Notes under the pieces: model-generated
What the model was told of the DNA's origin: nothing
Databases searched by the model: none
What the model saw: only the letters and a program-made list of their open reading frames with translations
Source: Oceanobacillus jeddahensis
GTDB taxonomy: Bacteria; Bacillota; Bacilli; Bacillales; Amphibacillaceae
DNA: 64,000 nt
NCBI RefSeq assembly: GCF_000750635.1
Contig: NZ_CCDM010000009.1
Coordinates: 1-64,000 of the forward strand
Reading direction: 5' to 3'
In this document: positions 50,952 to 59,530 of the stretch, in pieces
How positions within the stretch are numbered: position 1 is the stretch's first letter
Layout: the number at the start of each line of letters is the position of its first letter
Translations under genes and position numbers: made by a program

Positions 50952-53054
50952 GTGGTAGACAAGAAGAAAAAGAAAAAACGATCCCAGCTTCCTATTCGTA
51001 TGAATATTCTTTTCTTTGCTATCTTTTTATTATTTTCTGCACTCATACTTCAGTTAGGTGTTGTTCAAATTTTAAACGGAGAAACATACCAGGATGAAAT
51101 TGAGCGAACGAATTTAGACACGACAAGTATTCCCGTACCCCGCGGGAAGATTTATGATACAAATGGAAAATTAATTGTAGATAATGAAGCGATGTATTCC
51201 ATTACGTATACGCCGCCCAAAGGGGTTCAGGCAAAGGATCGTCTCAAAGTAGCGAATACGTTAGCTCAATATATTGATATGAGTGATGACCAATATATTG
51301 ATCGTATAACTGACAGAGATAAAAGAGAATATTATTTATTGTTACATGAAGAAGACATAGAAAAGCGATTAGAAGAAATTGATACAGAAGAAATGGACAA
51401 TTCGGAGGTATATACTGCAACGCTTGAGTTGATTACAGATGAAGAAATTGCAGATTTCTCCGATGAAGAAATGGAAGTAATTGCAATTAAAAAAGAACTC
51501 GATAAAGCATATGCACTAACGCCTCAGGTTGTAAAAAATGAAGAGGTAACGGCTGAAGAGTATGCTGCTGTAGCAGAAAATTTAGATGAACTGCCTGGAG
51601 TTAACGCTACAACCGATTGGAATCGCGTTTATCCAAATGGAGACACTTTAACAAGTATTTTGGGCAGTATCTCCAGTCAGGAGCAGGGAATTCCTGCAGA
51701 GGATATGAGTGCTTACCTGACGAAAGGTTACAGCCGGAACGACCGTGTTGGCAGAAGCGGCTTAGAAGAAGAGTATGAAGATTTTCTGCGCGGACGTAAA
51801 GAACAAATTCAATATACAACACGCCAGAATGGATCAATTGTTGGTTCAGAAACGATTGTTGAAGGAGAACGGGGCAAAGATCTGGTATTAACAACAGATT
51901 TAGATTTTCAGCAGGAAGTCGATGAGATTTTATTAGATGAATTCCAGTCGATGAAGGCCAAAAGCCCTTATGAAAATCGGTTTGCAACGAATGCGTATGC
52001 TGTTGTTATGAATCCGAAAACCGGAGAGCTGCTGGCTATTTCCGGTCTGAACTATGATTCTGACAAGGACGAATATAGCGATGCAGCATTTATGGCCTTG
52101 GCTAATGCACATGAACCTGGTTCCAGTATCAAAGGTGCAACCATTCTCACTGGTTATGATTCGGGGGTTATTTCGCCGGGAGATACTTTCAATGATGCTC
52201 CGATGCAGCTGGCACAGACGCCAGTAAAAAAATCTGTTCAACCTATGGGAATGGTAAATGATTTATCGGCTTTGGAGAGATCCTCCAACGTTTATATGTT
52301 CTACGTTGCCTTGCGATTGGGAGGCGACTATCGTTACCCAATGCCACAGAATGCCACCTTGAATATTAATATAGCAGAAACGTTGCAAACCCTGCAAAAT
52401 TACTTTAACCAGTTTGGCTTAGGTGCGACGACAGGAATTGATTACCCTTATGAAAGTACAGGAGTAAGAGGGGAAGCTCCGGATAACCCTGGTAATATCC
52501 TTGACTTTGCTATTGGTCAGTATGACACATATACAACCTTGCAACTTGCACAGTATGCTTCAACGATTGCCAACAATGGCTATCGTGTCCAGCCTCATTT
52601 CTTAAAACAGGCTCATGACCCAATTGCTTCTTTGGATGAGCTCGGACCGTTGTATTACACAAAAAACACAGGCGTCATGAATAGAATTGAAATGACAGAT
52701 GATCAAATCAGCCGTGTGCAGGAAGGATTCCGTCTTTCCTATCAAGGATCACAGGGAACTGGAAGAAGGTATTTTCAAAATAAGTCCTATAATCCAGCGG
52801 GAAAAACAGGAACAGCGCAGTCATTTGAGTATGTAGATGGTCAGGAATTTTCCCTCAATAATTTGACATTAGTTGGCTATGCGCCATTTGATGATCCAGA
52901 GGTTGCTTTTGCAGTTGTTGTACCACATGTTGGAATTGGTGAAGGAAATGAAATCAACTTAAAAGTCGGTGAACGTATTTTAGACACTTATTTTGAAATT
53001 AAAGAAGATCATGATGAGGAATCAGAAAATGCTGGAGATGAAAGTGATGAATAG
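50952..53054 (+). CDS. pbpA: Class B penicillin-binding protein (PbpA/PBP2-type transpeptidase)
   Basis: The 700-residue transpeptidase cross-links peptidoglycan during side-wall elongation. It has a basic cytoplasmic start, one membrane helix (NILFFAIFLLFSALILQLG), a PBP dimerisation domain and the catalytic domain with SSIK (S391), SSN (in LERSSNVYM) and KTGTA. GTG 50952 lies four nt after GGAGGAG. In B. subtilis pbpA is followed by the pst operon; here it is followed by a secreted protein and transposon remnants. Confidence 0.93.
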   Translation: MVDKKKKKKRSQLPIRMNILFFAIFLLFSALILQLGVVQILNGETYQDEIERTNLDTTSIPVPRGKIYDTNGKLIVDNEAMYSITYTPPKGVQAKDRLKVANTLAQYIDMSDDQYIDRITDRDKREYYLLLHEEDIEKRLEEIDTEEMDNSEVYTATLELITDEEIADFSDEEMEVIAIKKELDKAYALTPQVVKNEEVTAEEYAAVAENLDELPGVNATTDWNRVYPNGDTLTSILGSISSQEQGIPAEDMSAYLTKGYSRNDRVGRSGLEEEYEDFLRGRKEQIQYTTRQNGSIVGSETIVEGERGKDLVLTTDLDFQQEVDEILLDEFQSMKAKSPYENRFATNAYAVVMNPKTGELLAISGLNYDSDKDEYSDAAFMALANAHEPGSSIKGATILTGYDSGVISPGDTFNDAPMQLAQTPVKKSVQPMGMVNDLSALERSSNVYMFYVALRLGGDYRYPMPQNATLNINIAETLQTLQNYFNQFGLGATTGIDYPYESTGVRGEAPDNPGNILDFAIGQYDTYTTLQLAQYASTIANNGYRVQPHFLKQAHDPIASLDELGPLYYTKNTGVMNRIEMTDDQISRVQEGFRLSYQGSQGTGRRYFQNKSYNPAGKTGTAQSFEYVDGQEFSLNNLTLVGYAPFDDPEVAFAVVVPHVGIGEGNEINLKVGERILDTYFEIKEDHDEESENAGDESDE

Positions 53055-53078
53055 TAATTAAAATAATTACCCATTAAT

Positions 53079-53118
53079 AAAAAACTTCTAATTTTCAATA
53101 GAAAATTAGAAGTTTTTT
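53079..53118 (+). terminator. Terminator after pbpA
   Basis: Perfect 18-bp stem around AATA, T-rich end. Confidence 0.92.
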
Positions 53119-53206
53119 ATAGTTGTTTTTAAAATATTCATACAAATTTGACAAAAGAATGTAAATATGGTAATTTTATAATTAAATACAAATAAGGAGG
53201 ATTATT

Positions 53207-53635
53207 ATGAAGAAAAAATTTTTTATCTTAATATTTTCATTCTTAACAATTTTCTTTTTTGGATTTAATGTGGACAAGGCTGAGGCGGCAACCCATTCTT
53301 GGCAATCTATTCCTGGCGCAGGTAGTACTTGTGAGGTTAGAGCATGGACTGATTATTTAAGTTATACTTCAAGCGCTAACACTGTAGACTTTTATTTAGA
53401 GTCAAGAGGAAATTGTGGAACACTAGAATACTCTGGAGCTCCATATGTAATATTAGGCGGGAATTATATTGTAGGAACTTTAGAAACAGGTAGTTTTTCA
53501 TTTAGAACACCAGTGAAACAATCGACATTATCAACTATTAATGTGAGACCAATCTCAGGAGCGTTAATAGTTTCACTTAGTAAAAACGGAACAGTAATAG
53601 GTACTTATCAGAGTGATAGAATAGAATTTCCATAA
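53207..53635 (+). CDS. Small secreted protein of unknown function
   Basis: The 142-residue precursor has a clear signal peptide (MKKKFFILIFSFLTIFFFGF) with cleavage expected after VDKAEA. The mature part is about 115 residues, rich in Ser, Thr and Gly with alternating beta-like pattern and two cysteines (STCEVRAW and GNCGTLE) that may form a disulfide. No family recognised. GGAGG lies eight nt before ATG 53207. It is more AT-rich than pbpA and lies at the start of a segment filled with transposase remnants, suggesting acquired DNA. Confidence 0.65.
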   Translation: MKKKFFILIFSFLTIFFFGFNVDKAEAATHSWQSIPGAGSTCEVRAWTDYLSYTSSANTVDFYLESRGNCGTLEYSGAPYVILGGNYIVGTLETGSFSFRTPVKQSTLSTINVRPISGALIVSLSKNGTVIGTYQSDRIEFP

Positions 53636-53691
53636 ATTTTAGTTGGTTATTTAATTAGTTAAGAGATGTATAAAGACAAAACATACTAACA

Positions 53692-53738
53692 TTAGTAGTA
53701 CAGACCAAGGCTATGGTTTGTGCTACTATTTTTTATAG
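53692..53738 (+). terminator. Terminator-like hairpin upstream of the IS110 remnant
   Basis: TAGTAGTACAGACC pairs with GGTTTGTGCTACTA (two G-U pairs), then TTTTTTATAG. It may terminate the secreted-protein gene or belong to the IS110 left end. Confidence 0.55.
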
Positions 53739-53918
53739 TAGAAGTGAAGGAAAGTCGAACAGCTCCTTAGATCACAGAATCCGAATAAAAAATTGACTAA
53801 CTCCGCACTTTTATTTGAATCAGTTTAGTATGTTGGGTCCTGGAGATCGTGTATAAGAAAATGGAATCAATAAGGCAGTGTGAGGACTTCTATAATTGGC
53901 TAAAAGGGAATAGAAAAG

Positions 53919-55122
53919 ATGAAACATGTTGTAGCTTTTGATTTGAGTATGGAAAAAAGTATGATGACGGTATATAACCGTTATAAATGTTACGAGTATG
54001 AAGGAAAGCTTGAACGTACACGTGCTAGCTTCCAATTGCTTTATGAACGATTACATCAATTAACGCTTCTTGATGGTAAAGAACCTGAATTTGTATTTGA
54101 ATCGACAGGAGTTTATTCAAAAGGTTTGGAAAAGTTTTATGCGATTATGGGTATCGGTACACGCGGATGAATCCATTAGAGGCGAACCTTCAAATGACTT
54201 TCATGCGCCGTTATAAAACGGATAAAAATGATGCACATGAACTGGTGAAAACTCATTTTAAAATGGAAAGGAGTTATACATACCAATAGGATGAATATTA
54301 CAAGCAGACGCATGCATCAACAAGATATTATGATGAGATAGATACAGAAATCACTCATTTATGGAGTCGGATACATGCTGTTCTGCAACTAAGCTTTCTA
54401 GAGTTGAAGAAGCTTATTACATCACGTTCTGCATTGTTTCTAAACATCGTACAGCTTTACCCTCAACCTGAGATTCTGACGGCACATTCTAAAACAGTGA
54501 TACGTAATCGGCTAAAAGATAATACACGAAAAAAATCTTTCATTAAAGCGTAAGCAATTGTTTTATTAGAAGCCGCAAAAGAATTCTAACCGGCAATTTC
54601 CACAAAGGATATCAGGTGTGAACAAATAAAGGATTATGCAAAGCGTATTGCAGATTTAAAGGAGAAAAAGGAAAGTCTTGTTAAACAAATGATTGCCATT
54701 TCAGAAGGTCGCCCTGAATTTCAAGTGCTAATGTCTTTCCCTGGGAATGGAGATTTGACAGCAGTACGTATTATTGAGGAGATATTAGTTTTTTTAAAAC
54801 CATAAACAATTTAATGCATATGCATGAATTGATATTATGCGTTATCAATCAGGCAATACGTATTATCAGGATCGCATTAACAAGCGAGGAAATAAAAAGC
54901 TACGGAAAATTTTATTTTTTTATGATCAAAACAATGATTACATTGCGTAAAAAAACAAATAATCACCTAGTTGAATTTTATGGCAGGTTAAAAACGCAAC
55001 CTCAGAGAAAGTCTCATAAGGTTGCAATTATCGCGTGTATGAATAAGATTCTGAAATTAGTCTTTCACCTTATCCAACACAATGTACCATATGATTACAA
55101 CACAGATAGCACCTGTGCGTAA
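53919..55122 (+). pseudogene. IS110-family transposase remnant
   Basis: ATG 53919 starts MKHVVAFDLSMEKSMM, with the first acidic residue of the DEDD catalytic core, followed by FVFESTGVYS. After a frameshift at about 54165 comes KTDKNDAHELVKTHFK, then several stops (about 54288, 54551, 54589). C-terminal transposase_20-type sequence follows in SFPGNGDLTAVRII and RKSHKVAIIACMNKILK. The gene is dead. IS110 elements carry a bridge RNA in their non-coding end; the 53740-53918 stretch is where it would be expected here. Confidence 0.8.
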
Positions 55123-55448
55123 ATGATTGACTTAACTATACCATTGATGATCTTTAGAAAAAAATAAAGCTTCGTTAGGTCTATTTGTCGTTTTCATTTT
55201 TTTAGTTTAGGATGACCTCTCCTCCCAAATTAAAAAATCATCCTTTTGAATATAGAACTTTTAAAAACTGCTTGACTGGAGGTAAGTAAAGAGCTGTCGC
55301 AAAATGCATAGTTTGCATTTGATGACAGCTTCTTTTTTCTATGTCGGATTGTTTATTTTAAGGTTGGTTATTCTTGTTCCTGATAATAATAGGAAAAACA
55401 ATCGATTTATGACGTACTTAAATTATGCCTCTCTCTTTTTTAATTTTT
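55123..55448. other. Spacer between transposase remnants
   Basis: A hairpin AGCTGTC (55292-55298) / GACAGCT (55324-55330), then TCTTTTTT, is a terminator. No intact gene. Confidence 0.5.
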
Positions 55449-56075
55449 TTAGACCGTCTTTAATGGGTGATAGTAGAGATTCAGGCGATCTACTTGGATT
55501 TTCGTATGTATTTTATTGAGATTATAACCAAATGCCAAAATCAATAGCTCATTTGGTACATTACTTGTTCCTCGAGTATGAAACTTTTTCAAATGGTAAT
55601 CTTCTTTTAGTACACCAAAGATGCCTTCAACTAGAATGGAATGGTTCATCCGATATAGCGTTCCTGTCTCCGTTAAAATATTCTCCTGTACGGTTTCCTG
55701 GTGTGCTAGAAACGTTTTGGCTATATGTAGCTGGCTATTCTCTTTCACCTTGGTACATTTTTCTTTCAGCGGGCACCCTATACAGTCTTGACTTTCGTAG
55801 GTAGTTACTTGAGATTGATAGTCTGTCTGTGAGGTTCGCGTATAGCTTCGAATGGCATGTAACTACTGACCATTGGCACAGGTATACGTATCTGTGCTTT
55901 TATCGTAAGCCATGTTTTCCTGATATTTAATATCCTTTTTGAAAGAGGCTATTCTCTTGCGTTCATAATTTTGCGGTTTGATATAGGCTGTCTTTTTTTG
56001 CTTCTTTAAATAAACATAATTTTCCTCGCTTTCATATCCCGAATAAGCTGGTATGTTAAATATATGGTGACCAAT
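55449..56075 (-). pseudogene. IS1182-family transposase, C-terminal remnant
   Basis: Reading on the minus strand from about 56075: GYESEENYVYLKKQKKTAYI, then AYDKSTDTYTCANGQ, an in-frame stop, then CIGCPLKEKCTKVKE (zinc-ligand region) and MNHSILVEGIFGVLKEDYHL, the DDE-domain end typical of IS1182-type transposases. The N-terminal half is missing. Confidence 0.75.
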
Positions 56076-56938
56076 ATCTTAAATCAAATCTTTTTTGATG
56101 AACGTGCACATTGGGAAGACTTTAAAAAGAAACAAGAATAGCGAATCCGTCCTATTATCGTTAAGGAGGTAGAAAAGTTTCAGGACTGTGGAAATCCAAA
56201 AACGGGATTCAAACTCTTTGCTTGTGAAAGATGCCATGATGTTCGTCATGTGCCGTATTGATGTAAGGGACATTTTTGTACAACCAGTTCTGTTGGGGGA
56301 GAGTGAAGAATGGAGCTATTTGATTCACCATACACCAGATGAACAATTCAAAATGATCCGGCATTATGGGATGTATTCGAGAAAAAGTAAGAAATTAAGC
56401 AGAAAGCTGTTAAGTACATGGCAAAAAGAGACAAGACGATGGATAGTGAAGATCAAGAAAACATTGCGCCGTCAAACATGGAGAGAGCGTATTACTTCCA
56501 GTGGAGAAAAAAGACCCAATGATATATCGGACATGTGATAACTATTATGTGTACATAGGGGATGCCTGTCTGGAGAATGGGGGATTGGAAATAAAAATAG
56601 CTTTTACCAAAGAAGCGAGAAATTATATGGAAAGGGTGATTCGTTATCTTGAACAAAGCAAAGCACCAAAAAAGAGAAAAAAGAAACAGAAAGGAAGAGA
56701 CTACCTACAACCATCGAAGAAGAATCAAGCTGTCAACTACCATTGTTTGACGTGTCATGAGGAAGAAAAAATTCCTTATGATGTCGTACAAGATTTTGAC
56801 AGGATGGATGCAGTGGACCCGACTGTTCCACCTCAGTTTCAATGTGAAAACTGCGGAGGAGAAATGATCCAGCGTACTATAAAGGAATCCATGGACAGGA
56901 ATATAAACTATCAGATGTACTCTAATTTGGATATATAG
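56068..56938 (+). pseudogene. IS91-family transposase remnants
   Basis: From about 56068 the N-terminal zinc-binding domain is readable: IFFDERAHWEDFKKKQ, a stop, VEKFQDCGNPKTGFKLFACE and CHDVRHVPY. The sequence then jumps to C-terminal IS91-like segments: LIHHTPDEQFKMIRHYGMYS, then the frame at 56501-56938 with YYVYIGDACLENGG and a CPxC-poor zinc ribbon. The central catalytic HUH/Y part is deleted and several frame changes are present. Confidence 0.75.
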
Positions 56939-56990
56939 AAAAGGACCGGGCGGGGTTTGCTCGATTTTTCTTTATATTTATATAAAAAAA

Positions 56991-57030
56991 GCTGTTACAC
57001 GATCAGTTACCTGATTGTGCAACAGTCCCT
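56991..57030. terminator. Terminator-like stem-loop between the remnants and yqzC
   Basis: GCTGTTACACGATCAG (56991-57006) pairs imperfectly with CTGATTGTGCAACAGT (57011-57026), then CCCTTTTG. Confidence 0.6.
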
Positions 57031-57166
57031 TTTGTCTTTATACATGTGAAATAATTAAGCTAAGTTATATTTTTAATTGAAATTAGGAATTATAGCGAAT
57101 GAAATTTAAAAGGTTGAAGCAAAACAAACGTCTTTGAACTAATAATAAATTTCCACATTCAAAGAA

Positions 57167-57796
57167 CTATTCTGAATACGTCGTAATAATATCGCCAATT
57201 TCACTGAAAGACATCTCACTATCGATTTCATACGTTCCAGGTATCACACTGCCGCTCAGATCGTTATCATCTAAGTATTCATTAAAATCCCAAGCATCAT
57301 CAATAATGCCGGCATCTTCTAAAGCATTACTGATTGTTGAAGGTGGTGCTCCATCTTCTAATGTGATTTCAACTTCAGTAACATCTGATTCTTCGGATGC
57401 TTCGTCATCTTCATTACCTTCCGAGTTGTTATCATCACTTTCATCGTTTCCATTACTATCGTCATCATTATTGCTATCGTCATTATTATTTCCATTGTCT
57501 TCGTTGCTGTCTTCATCTTCGTCTGTGCTTTCATTTTCATCAGTATCATTATTTGAATCTGATTCCTCTGCTTCTTCACCTGCTTCAGCATCAGCCTCTT
57601 CCCGGTTGACGCTATATGCAATATATTCGTCTTGAGTCAATATAGCATATCCTTGATCTTCTAAAACCGAAATCAACTCTTCTGGTTCCGTATCTTCCAG
57701 ATTACCGGATGAGGTATTACCAAATAGATAGATAGCGAGAAGCAAGGCACCACTGGTTAACAAACCGACAGCAAACGCTCTTACATGTTGTTTCAT
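57167..57796 (-). CDS. yqzC: YqzC family protein, MltG-like (YceG) C-domain with acidic linker
   Basis: The 209-residue protein has one N-terminal helix (FAVGLLTSGALLLAIYLFG), then a short YAILTQDEYIAYSV segment. An extremely acidic Asp/Ser/Asn/Glu linker spans about 66-140, followed by a domain (ITLEDGAPPSTISNALEDAG ... GSVIPGTYEIDSEMSFSEIGDIIT) resembling the LysM-like part of MltG. The linker is much longer than I expect for B. subtilis YqzC (about 150 residues). AGAGGAG precedes ATG 57796. It forms an operon with yqzD. Confidence 0.78.
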   Translation of the reverse strand: MKQHVRAFAVGLLTSGALLLAIYLFGNTSSGNLEDTEPEELISVLEDQGYAILTQDEYIAYSVNREEADAEAGEEAEESDSNNDTDENESTDEDEDSNEDNGNNNDDSNNDDDSNGNDESDDNNSEGNEDDEASEESDVTEVEITLEDGAPPSTISNALEDAGIIDDAWDFNEYLDDNDLSGSVIPGTYEIDSEMSFSEIGDIITTYSE

Positions 57797-57808
57797 GTTA
57801 ATACTCCT

Positions 57809-58039
57809 CTAATTATTATTTTTAGGATGAGGCGGTACGGCGTCATCAGATATTTTTTGAGGTAATAATTCTTCTTCTAAAACAGATACTTTCTTTTTCA
57901 ATTGATATGTATCCTGCATCGTTGTAATGGACAATTGTTCAAGCTGACTTTCCACTTCTTCAAGCCGGTCGTTGATAAAGAATGATAGAATAAATAGAAC
58001 TATCCCAATTACTACAACTGCCAAAATGGCGAATAACAT
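57809..58039 (-). CDS. yqzD: YqzD-family small membrane protein
   Basis: A 76-residue protein with one N-terminal helix (MLFAILAVVVIGIVLFILSFF) and a coiled-coil-like tail (LEEVESQLEQLSITTMQDTYQL). ATG 58039 is eight nt after AAGGGAGGG; ATG 58045 is only two nt away. The position next to yqzC matches B. subtilis. Confidence 0.7.
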   Translation of the reverse strand: MLFAILAVVVIGIVLFILSFFINDRLEEVESQLEQLSITTMQDTYQLKKKVSVLEEELLPQKISDDAVPPHPKNNN

Positions 58040-58277
58040 TTTCATTCCCTCCCTTTATGTATCATTTATAGTTATACCATAAATTAAAAGAAGTGACTAC
58101 GCTAAAAGTAAGAGAAATCATTATAAGAACTGGTTTTATTCCTTATAAAACAGTCGCAGGAAAAGTTTTATAGTTCTTTTAAGAAACATTCTTGATAAAT
58201 TGGAGAAACTTTGATAGTATAATAAAAGTCTGTACAGTTATGTAAAAAGGCAAGTTGAAAAGTTTGGAGGGATAGAT

Positions 58278-58427
58278 ATGCGCGTAAATATAACGTTAGC
58301 TTGCACGGAAACAGGAGATCGTAACTATATTTCTACAAAAAACAAACGTAATAACCCTGAGCGTATTGAGCTTATGAAGTACTCACCACGTCTTAAAAAA
58401 CATACCCTACACCGTGAAACAAAATAA
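58278..58427 (+). CDS. rpmG: Ribosomal protein bL33, zinc-free type
   Basis: 49 residues: MRVNITLACTETGDRNYI ... SPRLKKHTLHRETK, nearly identical to B. subtilis RpmGA. Only one Cys of the four in zinc-binding L33 is present, so this is the C-minus paralogue used under zinc limitation. TTGGAGG precedes ATG 58278. Confidence 0.95.
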   Translation: MRVNITLACTETGDRNYISTKNKRNNPERIELMKYSPRLKKHTLHRETK

Positions 58428-58434
58428 GCAATCA

Positions 58435-58476
58435 TAAAAAAACTCTTATCTGATCGTATTGGATAAGAGTTTTTTA
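58435..58476 (+). terminator. Terminator after rpmG
   Basis: AAAACTCTTATC pairs with GATAAGAGTTTT (58462-58473), then TT. Confidence 0.85.
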
Positions 58477-58496
58477 CAAATGGGGGTGAATGTACG

Positions 58497-59066
58497 ATGT
58501 CAGAAAAAAAGATACTACGTCAAAAAATGTTGAAGTATTTAAGCGGGCTGCCTGAGCATGAGAAAAAAGAAATGGCAGAAAAATTACAGAAGAAATTATA
58601 TACAAGTCCTCTATTTCAGAAAGCAGAAACGATAGGAATTACTATTTCTACTGACATAGAATGGAATACATATGAAATTATTGAAAAAGCTCGCGAAGAA
58701 GGAAAGAAGATAGCTTCTCCTAAATGTATAGTGAAAACAAAAGAAATGCAATATTACGTCTGGGATCAACAAGATCAAATTCAAGTTGGTTACGCAGGCA
58801 TAAAAGAACCAATACCAGAAAAAGCAACACCGATTGCGGCAAATGATATCGATTTACTTCTCGTACCAGGAATTATTTTTGATAAGAGCGGCTATCGGAT
58901 TGGTTACGGCGGCGGTTATTATGACAGGATGCTGGCTGATTATACAGGAACAACACTTTCACTTTGTATTGAAAAGCAAATAGTTGACCAAATACCAAGA
59001 GAACATTATGATTTGCCTGTAGAACAGCTTATTACAGAAAAACGTATGATAAAAATACCCAAGTAA
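58497..59066 (+). CDS. yqgN: 5-formyltetrahydrofolate cyclo-ligase
   Basis: The 189-residue enzyme converts 5-formyl-THF to methenyl-THF with ATP. The family signature GYRIGYGGGYYDR (about 134-146) is complete, with LLVPGIIFDKS just before. The N-terminal basic helices (KKILRQKMLKYL) are typical. The start ATG 58497 follows GGGGGTGA. Position between rpmG and yqgO is as in B. subtilis. Confidence 0.93.
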   Translation: MSEKKILRQKMLKYLSGLPEHEKKEMAEKLQKKLYTSPLFQKAETIGITISTDIEWNTYEIIEKAREEGKKIASPKCIVKTKEMQYYVWDQQDQIQVGYAGIKEPIPEKATPIAANDIDLLLVPGIIFDKSGYRIGYGGGYYDRMLADYTGTTLSLCIEKQIVDQIPREHYDLPVEQLITEKRMIKIPK

Positions 59067-59102
59067 AATATCTCATGCATAAGATTTCTCCTTCCGTCGA
59101 CA

Positions 59103-59141
59103 ATAAATGATGTAAAAGAAATATCGGATAACATCATTTAT
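59103..59141. repeat. 11-bp inverted repeat before yqgO
   Basis: ATAAATGATGT (59103-59113) and ACATCATTTAT (59131-59141); could be an operator or leader hairpin, with GAGGAGG immediately downstream. Confidence 0.45.
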
Positions 59142-59158
59142 CAGAGGAGGTTGGAAAA

Positions 59159-59329
59159 ATGATGCGTATGATTTTCGTAATGGCCATGATTCTCTCCATT
59201 TTCATTATCTTTATAAAATGGAGGTATCGAATTCTAAATAGCTTATTAAATTGGAAGCCAGGAAGAAAGTTCTTGGTTCCGCTTATCGGGAATGTTATTT
59301 TGTCGAAAAAGAAAAAGGAAACGGTTTAA
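59159..59329 (+). CDS. yqgO: YqgO-like small membrane protein
   Basis: The 56-residue product has one membrane helix (MIFVMAMILSIFIIFI) and a basic tail (SLLNWKPGRKFLVPLIGN). GAGGAGG lies eight nt before ATG 59159; ATG 59162 is equally possible. Located between yqgN and gluP as in B. subtilis. Function unknown. Confidence 0.7.
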   Translation: MMRMIFVMAMILSIFIIFIKWRYRILNSLLNWKPGRKFLVPLIGNVILSKKKKETV

Positions 59330-59530
59330 CCGTTGTATAATTGCTGCCATCCTCTTTATTTAAAAAGATTCCCTCTTTGCTGCTTATTATCATCGAAAGA
59401 TATTCATCCATTTCTTAAACAGGGCAGAAATACGTTTTTCACAATATTAAACACTTAAACACGGGTACCTATACCAATGTTGCGCTTGATTATAAACATT
59501 TGGTATGCTTCAAAGAGGGGAGGATGACTT

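Noticed and set aside
57306..57635. Ser/Leu-rich frames on the plus strand opposite yqzC
   Set aside because: They are the complement of the acidic repeat region; no ribosome binding site or conserved sequence.
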